A stretch of DNA of 31,677 bases, from NCBI GenBank assembly GCA_002439585.1, contig DJOF01000012.1:89153-120829 (forward strand), in the 5' to 3' direction. This DNA comes from Bacteroidales bacterium UBA6445. GTDB lineage: Bacteria > Bacteroidota > Bacteroidia > Bacteroidales > UBA932. A program made the translations under genes and the position numbers. Positions 25,166 through 31,677 of this stretch are shown here, in pieces; the first letter of the stretch is position 1; every line of letters starts with the position of its first letter. Below the pieces are notes generated by a model that saw nothing but the letters and a program-made list of their open reading frames with translations, did no database searches and had not been told where the DNA came from.

Positions 25166-25195
25166 CAAATTTACTAAATTCCAAAAAATAACAAG
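25166..25195 (-). promoter_or_regulatory. putative promoter of yigZ-pyrB
   Basis: On the minus strand CTTG (25192-25195), 18 bases, then TAAATTTG (25166-25173) gives a full -7 match and a three-of-four -33 match. It lies inside the frame upstream of the GTG at 25145 and argues against the TTG start at 25184. Confidence 0.5.
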
Positions 25196-25282
25196 CATCA
25201 TCCTATCCGAATCAAGATCTGAATAGATTTTTTCTTCTCTTATGCTTGGCAGGCCATAGGGCTATTCATAAGGATTTTTTAG

Positions 25283-25290
25283 TAACTTTG
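25283..25290 (+). promoter_or_regulatory. putative -7 box for the pRiA4b-like gene and miaA
   Basis: TAACTTTG matches TAnnTTTG, about 75 bases before the chosen ATG at 25367. No clear -33 element. Confidence 0.45.
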
Positions 25291-25366
25291 AACTCTGACT
25301 TCAAAGAGGCCGACACAGCAAGTCCGATTTCAGGCCTCTGATTACTTGATAAAACAGATATTATAT

Positions 25367-25996
25367 ATGGTTCTTAGATTCAGGGTATCGCTGCCTGGTA
25401 TCAAAGGGTTTGCGAGAGTTTACGAGTTGAAGCCGAATACGACTTTGTACGAATTTCACAAGAGGATGAGGGATGACATGGATTTCCCACATGACCAGTT
25501 GATACAGTTCAAGGGGCTCGACAAGAAAGAGAAACTTGTAGCAAGATATGGCATGTTCGACCTGGGCAACGGAGCGGCCGATGAAGTGTCCGTAGCAGAT
25601 ACTGTAGCCAAGGGAATAGCATCGTTCGTTTATTTCTATGACGTGACAGACCGCAAGAGCGTCATTGTGACATACGAAGGAGAGGTAGAGGAGAGACCAG
25701 GAATCACATATCCGGCACTGGTAGAGACTAAGGGGCCTAATCCAATCGAATTCGAGAACGGATACGTGGCATACGAAGACTTGCCGGACGAGCAGAAGCA
25801 CCTTCCTGGGGAGAGTTCATGGGGCAAATCCGACAAGTCAACGGAAGACAAGGACGATGATGATGACGATGTAGATGACATCCCTGATGAGGACGACGAT
25901 GACGATGATGACGATGATGAGAAGGACGACATCAAGTCATCGTACGATGAGGACAGCGATGTGATCTACGATGGGTCGGAAGACCTGAGCCTGTAA
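25367..25996 (+). CDS. pRiA4b ORF-3-like protein with poly-aspartate tail
   Basis: The 209-residue protein begins MVLRFRVSLPGIKGFARVYE, with a fold of the plasmid pRiA4b ORF-3 family (PF07929): TTLYEFHKRMRDDMDFPHDQ, ARYGMFDLG, VSVADTVAKGIASFVYFYD and SVIVTYEGE. About the last 60 residues are extremely acidic, with runs of Asp coded by alternating GAC and GAT. Another in-frame ATG at 25346 would add seven residues. The function of the family is unknown. Its TAA stop overlaps the miaA ATG as TAATG, so translation of miaA is probably coupled. The name of the family does not imply a plasmid here; neighbours are chromosomal housekeeping genes. Confidence 0.8.
   Translation: MVLRFRVSLPGIKGFARVYELKPNTTLYEFHKRMRDDMDFPHDQLIQFKGLDKKEKLVARYGMFDLGNGAADEVSVADTVAKGIASFVYFYDVTDRKSVIVTYEGEVEERPGITYPALVETKGPNPIEFENGYVAYEDLPDEQKHLPGESSWGKSDKSTEDKDDDDDDVDDIPDEDDDDDDDDDEKDDIKSSYDEDSDVIYDGSEDLSL
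25853..25930 (+). repeat. GAY-triplet low-complexity tract coding poly-Asp
   Basis: Dense GAC/GAT codons encode two Asp-rich blocks separated by VDDIPDE. The mixed codon use makes simple slippage less likely than a pure triplet repeat would. Confidence 0.7.
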
Positions 25997-26859
25997 TGCC
26001 GGACAAAAGACTGATCATAGTCACAGGCCCTACTGCCGTGGGGAAGACAGACTATTGCATCACTCTGGCACGCAAATATGACTCACCTGTCATCTCCTGT
26101 GACTCCAGACAAATCTACCGGCAGATGAAGATAGGCACGGCTGTACCCTCGGACGAAGAGCTTGCAGCCGTAAGACATTATTTCATAAGGGAGCTTGACA
26201 TCACTACTCCTTATTCGGCCGGGCAATACGAGATTGACGCACTTGCTCTAGTACGGAGGCTTTTCACTGAAGGTCATGACACATTAATAATGGCCGGAGG
26301 CTCAAGCTTCTACGTCGAGGCGATCAGACACGGTCTCAGCACGATACCGGACACTCCGCCCACTTTAAGGCAAGAGTTATCTTCCCTCCTCAAAAGTAAC
26401 GGCTTACAGAGCCTTGCAGACGAGCTAAGGAGGCTTGACCCTAAAGGTTGGGAAGCAGTCGACAGACAAAACGGACAGCGCGTTCTTCGTGCTCTCGAAG
26501 TAGTACGGATGACAGGACGATCTTTTACCGCTTTCAGACAATATGAAGCGAAAAAAAGGGAATTTTCAATCAAGACAATCTGTCTAGACAGGCCAAGGGA
26601 AGAGCTATACAGGAGAATCGATGCAAGAGTCGATGCTATGATAGAAGAAGGACTTATCGAAGAAGTCAGGAAGCTCGTGCCTTATAAAGGGCTTAACGCT
26701 TTACACACAGTAGGATACACAGAGATATTCGACTATCTCGACAACAAAATTCCGCTCGAAGAGGCCATAAGGCTCATCAAGCGGAATACTCGACATTATG
26801 CCAAGAAGCAACTCTCCTGGTGGAGACGCGCTGAAGACATAGAGTGGCTCTTTCTGTAA
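25996..26859 (+). CDS. miaA: tRNA dimethylallyltransferase
   Basis: MiaA transfers a dimethylallyl group to A37 of tRNAs that read UNN codons. The 287-residue protein is slightly shorter than the E. coli enzyme but complete. It has the P-loop TGPTAVGKTD (G11-T18), ISCDSRQIYRQMKIGTA, MAGGSSFYVEAIRHG, the Gln/Arg-rich QNGQRVLRALEVVRMTG, and the C-terminal LHTVGYTEIFDYL and KRNTRHYAKKQLSWWRR. Its start overlaps the stop of the acidic pRiA4b-like gene by one base. A nested hairpin begins directly after its stop codon. Confidence 0.96.
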   Translation: MPDKRLIIVTGPTAVGKTDYCITLARKYDSPVISCDSRQIYRQMKIGTAVPSDEELAAVRHYFIRELDITTPYSAGQYEIDALALVRRLFTEGHDTLIMAGGSSFYVEAIRHGLSTIPDTPPTLRQELSSLLKSNGLQSLADELRRLDPKGWEAVDRQNGQRVLRALEVVRMTGRSFTAFRQYEAKKREFSIKTICLDRPREELYRRIDARVDAMIEEGLIEEVRKLVPYKGLNALHTVGYTEIFDYLDNKIPLEEAIRLIKRNTRHYAKKQLSWWRRAEDIEWLFL

Positions 26860-26915
26860 CCGACAACCTATTGCTTGTAAACGCCTTCGGGCGACTATAA
26901 CAAGGCTGCTGTCGG
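26860..26915. terminator. nested stem-loop between convergent miaA and DUF3127 genes
   Basis: Three coaxial stems nest perfectly: CCGACA (26860-26865) with TGTCGG (26910-26915), CTTGT with ACAAG, and CGCC with GGCG closed by a TTCG tetraloop, the very stable C(UUCG)G type. It starts at the first base after the miaA stop. There is no T-run on either side, so it may stabilise 3' ends or act as a factor-assisted bidirectional terminator. Confidence 0.55.
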
Positions 26916-26926
26916 AAATCTGCAGA

Positions 26927-27415
26927 TCAGAACGGCAAATCGTCAGCTGGTCCAGAACTAACCTCTGATGCAGCCGGGTTCACTGCGGAAGGGGCAGCAG
27001 AAGTCGGTGCAAAACCTGCAGGCTGATCACCGGAGTAAGGTTTGGAGGCCTGTTGAGGTGCAGACGGTGCAGACCCACCCTGATATTGAGGCTGTGCTGC
27101 AGCTGCATCCTGATACTGGGGATATGCAGGTGCTGAAGACTGGCTGCCAGGGACTATTCTCCAAGCTCTTAGATCCGTATACCAGCGTCCGTTATATTCA
27201 CGGCTTGACACATTGAAAGACACTGTGACCTCGTCACCGATCTTGAACTTGCCCAAGTCAGCAACCTTATCCGGTCCCCATACACTGAAGCAAGCCTTAG
27301 CTGGATAGTTTCCTTCCTTATATTCAACGACAAATTCTTGCTTAGACCACTCGCCCTTTGAAGATGTACCACTCGCTACTGCAAGCTTCTGATCTATTTT
27401 GCCTGTAAGTTCCAT
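26927..27415 (-). CDS. DUF3127 protein with SSB-like C-terminal tip
   Basis: The 162-residue cytoplasmic protein has an OB-fold-like DUF3127 domain in residues 1-90: MELTGKIDQKLAV, WSKQEFVVEYKEGNYP, KFKIGDEVTVSFNVSSREY and WYTDLRAWRIV. Next comes a Gln/Pro/Ser/Ala-rich linker of about 60 residues (PQYQ repeats at YPQYQDAAAAQPQYQGG). The last residues are ADDLPF, almost the DDDIPF acidic tip through which bacterial single-stranded-DNA-binding proteins recruit partners. The layout (OB-like fold, flexible linker, acidic tip) mirrors SSB. DNA binding is inference. It is transcribed alone, convergent with miaA. Confidence 0.85.
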   Translation of the reverse strand: MELTGKIDQKLAVASGTSSKGEWSKQEFVVEYKEGNYPAKACFSVWGPDKVADLGKFKIGDEVTVSFNVSSREYNGRWYTDLRAWRIVPGSQSSAPAYPQYQDAAAAQPQYQGGSAPSAPQQASKPYSGDQPAGFAPTSAAPSAVNPAASEVSSGPADDLPF

Positions 27416-27486
27416 TTCCTATTCTATGAAGCTGTAAATAAACCTGTATTGCATTCCTGAAACGGACATTCCGCATCGGAAACTTA

Positions 27487-27494
27487 CAAATTTA
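27487..27494 (-). promoter_or_regulatory. putative -7 box of the DUF3127 gene
   Basis: Minus-strand TAAATTTG matches TAnnTTTG, about 70 bases upstream of the DUF3127 ATG. -33 element not clear. Confidence 0.45.
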
Positions 27495-27579
27495 ATCATT
27501 TCCACCCGAAAAACGTACCAGATTTCCAACATTCATTTCATTATGATAGCCATAGCTATTTTGCCATCCCACTCCATAC

Positions 27580-27605
27580 TTTGTCAAATATAATTACTAA
27601 CTTTG
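27580..27605 (+). promoter_or_regulatory. putative promoter of the FKBP gene
   Basis: TAACTTTG at 27598-27605 matches the -7 consensus. A TTTG lies at 27580-27583, but the 14-base gap is shorter than the usual 19-21, so the upstream half is doubtful. Confidence 0.4.
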
Positions 27606-27646
27606 CAAGGATTTGCGAAAACGAAAACATTAAAATTGTTATAACA

Positions 27647-28471
27647 ATGAACTCAAAAAAAATCCTCGCCGCATTTGCGATAATCGCTCTTGCAGCATCA
27701 TGCACGTCAGCGAATAGCGGAAAGACATCTTCCGATACCGACTCTACTGCCACCAAAGCCGCAGCCGTCACTCCTGCTAAGCCCGTAAATCCCAAATCTC
27801 TGCTTCCTTCAAGTTCAGAGATTGACTCTGTAAGCTACCTTATCGGTGTCAATTTCGGCTCTTTCATCAAAGGCTACAACTTCGGAGACGATCTCAACTA
27901 TGCACAGATCAAGAGGGGTATCAAGGATTTCCTCAATGCTAAAGGAAAATACACAGACTCTACATATGCAGAGCAGTTCAAGATTAACCCTGAGAAGATC
28001 AACGACATGTTCAATGCCTTCCTCGCAAAGAGAAGTGACTACACTAAGGCAGTCAACAAGCAGAAAGGCGAGAAATTCCTCGCAGAGAACAAGAACAAGG
28101 ACAGCGTACAGACATCCGTATCCGGACTTCAGTACATCATCCGCAATGCTGGCAATGATGTAAAGCCGGGCCCGACAGACACAGTATATGTACATTACAA
28201 GGGTACTCTTCTTGACGGTACTGTATTTGACGAGTCTCCTAAGAATGCTGAAGGCACACGCCTTATGCTCAACAGGGTAGTTCCAGGTTGGACAGAGGGT
28301 CTGCAGCTTATCGGTGAAGGCGGTAAGATGAGGCTTTTCGTCCCTTCCGAACTCGCATACGGAGAGAACGGTACTCGTGGCATCGAGCCTAACTCTACTC
28401 TCATCTTCGACCTTGAGCTTGTAAAGGTCAATAAATTTGTCCCCAAGCCTGAAGAGAAAGACAACAAATAA
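27647..28471 (+). CDS. FKBP-type peptidyl-prolyl isomerase lipoprotein
   Basis: This is an exported proline isomerase or chaperone. The ATG at 27647 gives 274 residues and a lipoprotein signal (MNSKKILAAFAIIALAASC, C19); the frame extends 22 codons upstream, but that part overlaps the promoter and would mask the signal. A Ser/Thr/Ala-rich linker follows. An FKBP N-terminal dimerisation-type helix region comes next (SVSYLIGVNFGSFIKGYN, about residues 70-150). The catalytic FKBP domain is at about 165-265, with VYVHYKGTLLDGTVFDES, VVPGWTEGLQLIGEGGKMRLFVP and ELAYGENG. After the cysteine there is no acidic export motif, so it is probably periplasmic. A strong terminator follows. Confidence 0.92.
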   Translation: MNSKKILAAFAIIALAASCTSANSGKTSSDTDSTATKAAAVTPAKPVNPKSLLPSSSEIDSVSYLIGVNFGSFIKGYNFGDDLNYAQIKRGIKDFLNAKGKYTDSTYAEQFKINPEKINDMFNAFLAKRSDYTKAVNKQKGEKFLAENKNKDSVQTSVSGLQYIIRNAGNDVKPGPTDTVYVHYKGTLLDGTVFDESPKNAEGTRLMLNRVVPGWTEGLQLIGEGGKMRLFVPSELAYGENGTRGIEPNSTLIFDLELVKVNKFVPKPEEKDNK

Positions 28472-28498
28472 GAGCTACTCACGCTGTAGCACTATCAT

Positions 28499-28533
28499 AA
28501 AAAAGACGACCTGTCATCTAGGCCGTCTTTTTC
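28499..28533 (+). terminator. intrinsic terminator of the FKBP gene
   Basis: AAAAAGACGACC, a nine-base loop, GGCCGTCTTTTT form a long stem with one A-C mismatch, ending in a T-run, 28 bases after the stop. The A-rich left arm could let it act in both directions. Confidence 0.85.
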
Positions 28534-28646
28534 TGTATACTTCGTTCGCCTCGATAAAAGAACGCTGAAAGATCGTGAGCCATGAGAACGAACCATGCGC
28601 AGGTGAAACGCAGGATTCTAAAAATAGGCATTTCCGAAAATATTTA

Positions 28647-28654
28647 TAATTTTG
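28647..28654 (+). promoter_or_regulatory. putative -7 box of the DUF4493/PCMD gene
   Basis: TAATTTTG matches TAnnTTTG, 36 bases before the ATG at 28691. The -33 position is not matched. Confidence 0.45.
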
Positions 28655-28690
28655 CAATGATTTGGACAAGCTAACACAACATAACAACAG

Positions 28691-30883
28691 ATGAAAACCT
28701 TAAAAAGCTTGTGCGTGGTATTCTCTGCAGCTATCCTGTCATCATGCTCTTCGCAAGAGGCTGATAGCACAGGACAAGGTGAGACCGAGGTAACGATAAG
28801 CCTCGAAGCAGATGCTTCGCATAACCTCAAAGCAAAGTCTACAGAGACGGATCTTCCCGATATAGCGGACTTTACGGTTGAGATTTTCAGGACTCCTGCC
28901 GGGACAAGGCTCTTTAGGGATACGTATGCAAATGCAACATCCCAGCCTATCCGCCTTAACGGAGGAGACTTTCTCTTGTCGGCATTTCACGGTGACTCTC
29001 TCAAGGCCGGATTTGACGCAGCTTTCTATCAGGCCAAAGTTCCGTTTAGGATAGATGTTGGACAGAAAAAGGTAAATGTAAGCGGCACGGCCCGCCTTGC
29101 AAACGTCAAGGTAACAGTCAATTACGGCCAGAATCTCACCAAGTATTATGACCGGTATCTCTCCTCCCTGTCCACAGACAAGACCGGAATGAATGCTAAT
29201 GATACCCTTACTTTTGTATCGGACGAGACGAGAGCGGGCTACATCCCTGCCGGGAAGCTCACATATAGACTCTATGCCTCGCTTCCTGGGGAGAAGATGA
29301 AATACTTCCATACTGTGATAGATGCCACGGCCAATGATTTCATAACCCTCAACGTGGACACAAATCCTCTCCAGGGCAAAGTCACTATAGGCATTGTAAT
29401 CGACAACTCGACCGACACCCTGCACAAGGAGATCACACTGGACCCGACTGACGCCTCCACAGACAAGCCTGCATTTAGCCTGAGTAGCGATCTGGACGCT
29501 GGGACAGTAGAATTCTACGAAGGAGACAACCTTGAAAGCACGATCGCAAGTATCGACTCCAAGGCTGGATTCTCCTCAGCCCACCTTGACATCAGTTCAG
29601 AATATCTGAAAGCCAAAGGTATACCAGAAAGTATCGACTTGATGTCCGAAGACGCGGCCGTAGTGAATAGTCTCTCTAATCTCGGCATAGACATTATCAA
29701 GGTAGAGCCGGACAGTAGGTTCGGAGGAGTGTATTTCGGTGGCCTGAGTGACAAGATGAAGTATGAGGAGAATCCATTCGAGGGAAGTTTCACACTCAAT
29801 GTAACTGACAAAAATGGAGTTCAGGCAACAAGCAAGGCATTTTCTCTGAAAATGTTGAAGAGCGAGGCTGCAATAGCGATCGAGCCCGGTGACATATATT
29901 CAAGGAGCGTGCGCGGTATCTCCATTGACGTCAGTGCCGGAACGGTCAGCAAATATACCCTGCAATATCGCAAGAATGGCGGTGAGTGGACCGCTGCCGA
30001 GGGTACTGAGGTTTCCGGGAGCAGCATAAATTTCGCAAAGATAGGAGGTCTCAACCCGTCATCTGGATATGAATTCAGGGCCATATACAACGGCAATCCT
30101 GCCAACTCGACACAAATCGTCAAAATCACGACAGAGAATGCAGGGCAGCCGGAGAATGCTGATTTTGAGGATTGGTATCACAAGCAAGTCTATAAGAAGA
30201 CTATCTGGTCTATCGGTACCACAGGCCTTGGCATTGACGAGTGGTGGGTATCAAAGAACACCTCCGCATATTGGGGTACACGAAATCCTCTCACCACATC
30301 CCAGAGAAGTGGAGTCTCCTGCTACTACACTTCGTTCTCAGGGACTATCGAGGACAAAGCCGGACACACCGGTAGCGCAGCAGAGATAAGCACTTTAGGT
30401 TGGGGAGAAGGCAACACATTTACCAACACAATGACCGGTGTATTCATCTACAACAAGACAGCCGGCATGCTGTTCATGGGAGACTATGACCTCAGTGCCA
30501 AGAAAGAGATTCTCGGACGCCCCTTCAGCTCACGTCCTGACTATCTCGACTTCTGGTATAAGTTCACTGGGATTAAGGGCGAGGCATACAAAGCATACAT
30601 TGTAGTTGAGAACAGGGACGGTGGCATTATCACAGAACTTGGCAGGGCCGAACTTACCGGCAATGACAACGTATCCGAATTCAAGAAAGCACACCTCAAG
30701 ATCAATTACACCAACACGGCTCTTAAGGCTACGCATATGTACATAGCGTTCATATCCAGCACGGCGGAAGATCCTCAAGTTACAAATAAGATAGGAAGCA
30801 AAGGCGCATTTGACGGATACAGCGATGCTAAATATATAGGCAATGTACTGACAATAGACGATGTAGAACTCATATATGAATAG
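28691..30883 (+). CDS. surface lipoprotein with DUF4493 and PCMD domains
   Basis: The 730-residue lipoprotein has a signal ending AAILSSC (C19), followed by SSQEAD. Residues about 30-250 form a DUF4493-like beta domain (VTISLEADA, FTVEIFRTPAG, LNGGDFLLSAFHGDS). A region with Ig-like character follows to about 395. A fibronectin-III-like stretch lies at about 400-480 (YTLQYRKNGGEWTAAEG, LNPSSGYEFRAIYN). The last 240 residues are a PCMD (putative carbohydrate-metabolism) domain, with NADFEDWY, WWVSKNTSAYWGT, SRPDYLDFWYKFTG and the terminal LTIDDVELIYE. These domains are frequent in Bacteroidales surface proteins; glycan binding is suggested but not proven. A second DUF4493-type lipoprotein follows at once, forming a pair. 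Confidence 0.85.
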   Translation: MKTLKSLCVVFSAAILSSCSSQEADSTGQGETEVTISLEADASHNLKAKSTETDLPDIADFTVEIFRTPAGTRLFRDTYANATSQPIRLNGGDFLLSAFHGDSLKAGFDAAFYQAKVPFRIDVGQKKVNVSGTARLANVKVTVNYGQNLTKYYDRYLSSLSTDKTGMNANDTLTFVSDETRAGYIPAGKLTYRLYASLPGEKMKYFHTVIDATANDFITLNVDTNPLQGKVTIGIVIDNSTDTLHKEITLDPTDASTDKPAFSLSSDLDAGTVEFYEGDNLESTIASIDSKAGFSSAHLDISSEYLKAKGIPESIDLMSEDAAVVNSLSNLGIDIIKVEPDSRFGGVYFGGLSDKMKYEENPFEGSFTLNVTDKNGVQATSKAFSLKMLKSEAAIAIEPGDIYSRSVRGISIDVSAGTVSKYTLQYRKNGGEWTAAEGTEVSGSSINFAKIGGLNPSSGYEFRAIYNGNPANSTQIVKITTENAGQPENADFEDWYHKQVYKKTIWSIGTTGLGIDEWWVSKNTSAYWGTRNPLTTSQRSGVSCYYTSFSGTIEDKAGHTGSAAEISTLGWGEGNTFTNTMTGVFIYNKTAGMLFMGDYDLSAKKEILGRPFSSRPDYLDFWYKFTGIKGEAYKAYIVVENRDGGIITELGRAELTGNDNVSEFKKAHLKINYTNTALKATHMYIAFISSTAEDPQVTNKIGSKGAFDGYSDAKYIGNVLTIDDVELIYE

Positions 30884-30890
30884 TAAAGGC

Positions 30891-31677
30891 ATGAAAAAGA
30901 TATTATTTGCAACACTTGCTGCAGCCGCTGTCATTGCAGGCTGCAAAAAGACAGAGACTGACGGGCAGACCGGACAGTTCATACTGAAGGAAGCCACGGC
31001 TGACTCCTCACTCAATGACAAGGAAATAGACACCAAAGCCATGCCTTCCGAGGCCGCAGATGTCAACACCTTCAATGTAACTATCGCCAACGATCTCAAA
31101 GGCGGATTCAATAAGACTTACAAATACTCTGAGATTGTCGGAAAGGCTATCGACCTCCCTACCGGCAACTACACACTTACAGCGTCATCACCTGAGGGGA
31201 AGAGCGCGGCATGGGATCAGCCTCTCTTCATTGGAGAGAAAGGATTTACTGTAGTAGGCGGTGCTGTCTCCCCTGTCACTGTAAAATGCAGCCTATCAAA
31301 TGCCGTAGTGACCGTAAAATGCTCAGATACATTCCTTTCTGAACTTAGCGAGTTCGAGATCAAGGTGACCGGTAGCGATGGCAACTTCCTCGTATGGAAC
31401 AAGGACAACATTGACAACACCGGTTATTTCACTCCCACAGATCTTGCGGTACAGATAGACGGAAAGCGTACTCTTGACGGCTCTGAGGCGTCTGTGACAG
31501 GCAATATTCGCGAAGTCAAGGCAAAGGATCATATAATTCTCAATGTGGATGCAAAAGTCGTGGGACAAGTCCAGTCTATAACCGTGACCGTGGACGGGAG
31601 CGTAAACGAGCGCAATGAGGACATCATGGTGGGCGGATTCGATGAGATTCCTATCCCAGACCCAGATCCCAAACCAG
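30891..31677 (+). CDS. DUF4493-type lipoprotein, 3' end beyond the window
   Basis: The frame is open from 30891 to the window end (262 codons). It starts with a lipoprotein signal MKKILFATLAAAAVIAGC (C18) followed by KKTETDGQ. The body resembles the DUF4493 part of the gene before it: a FILKEATAD strand, NTFNVTIAND, AIDLPTGNYTLTASSPEG, and VTVKCSLSNAVVTVKC. The visible part ends in a Pro/Asp hinge (EIPIPDPDPKP), so another domain, perhaps PCMD, probably follows. An ATG at 30876 in the same frame overlaps the upstream stop (ATGAATAG) and could couple translation, but the signal peptide favours 30891. Confidence 0.85.
   Translation, partial: MKKILFATLAAAAVIAGCKKTETDGQTGQFILKEATADSSLNDKEIDTKAMPSEAADVNTFNVTIANDLKGGFNKTYKYSEIVGKAIDLPTGNYTLTASSPEGKSAAWDQPLFIGEKGFTVVGGAVSPVTVKCSLSNAVVTVKCSDTFLSELSEFEIKVTGSDGNFLVWNKDNIDNTGYFTPTDLAVQIDGKRTLDGSEASVTGNIREVKAKDHIILNVDAKVVGQVQSITVTVDGSVNERNEDIMVGGFDEIPIPDPDPKP

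Noticed and set aside
25367..25996. Plasmid or mobile-element remnant, suggested by the pRiA4b family name
   Set aside because: The family is widespread on chromosomes, the gene is coupled to miaA, and no transposase, repeats or attachment sites flank it.
28742..29425. 227-codon minus-strand frame inside the DUF4493/PCMD gene
   Set aside because: It is antisense to a clear lipoprotein coding region, and the composition of the plus-strand frame fits the neighbours.

Overview
The window is a stretch of chromosome from a member of the Bacteroidales (Bacteroidota); I cannot resolve the family from sequence alone. The evidence is a Bacteroidota-type RNA polymerase omega (Rpb6-like) subunit, a run of nadK-uppS-bamA-skp genes next to divergent pdxJ, DUF4493 and PCMD surface lipoproteins, DUF3127, a lysine-type (type IIIK) SerA, and repeated promoter boxes of the Bacteroidota form TAnnTTTG. 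Most of the window is ordinary housekeeping DNA. I see no rRNA, tRNA, CRISPR array, insertion sequence or prophage.

Layout. At 1-3300 an AraC-type regulator precedes a large surface lipoprotein gene with two FISUMP-like modules. That gene is preceded by a hexanucleotide repeat, and its signal-peptide frame is one base out of register with its only ATG. At 3373-9858, all on the minus strand, lie gdhA alone and then the envelope cluster nadK-uppS-bamA-skp, which ends at a clear intrinsic terminator. At 10079-14940, on the plus strand, are pdxJ, trxB, bamD, rpoZ and recN. At 14946-18652, on the minus strand, a membrane-anchored second Skp/OmpH protein, a GT4 glycosyltransferase and a LysM/periplasmic-binding-fold protein form a tight operon.

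At 18966-20072 is a secreted SGNH hydrolase of the GxDLY type. At 20144-23396, on the minus strand, serC-serA-DUF1015 form a serine-biosynthesis operon with a good promoter. At 23577-25145, on the minus strand, are yigZ and pyrB. At 25367-26859 a pRiA4b-ORF3-like protein with a poly-aspartate tail is translationally coupled to miaA. A nested hairpin separates this pair from convergent DUF3127. At 27647-28471 is a lipoprotein FKBP isomerase followed by a strong terminator. At 28691-31677 two DUF4493-type lipoproteins occur in tandem, the first ending in a PCMD domain and the second running off the window.

The theme is envelope biogenesis (BamA, BamD, two Skp proteins, UppS, a glycosyltransferase, LysM) mixed with core metabolism (GdhA, NadK, PdxJ, SerA/SerC, PyrB), with two islands of variable surface lipoproteins at the edges. 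The most unusual items are the out-of-frame lipoprotein start beside a hexamer repeat, a decayed tandem duplication of the skp 3' end, the SSB-like C-terminal tip on DUF3127, and the tethered-Skp/GT/LysM operon. I did not find a convincing wholly new defence or mobile system.
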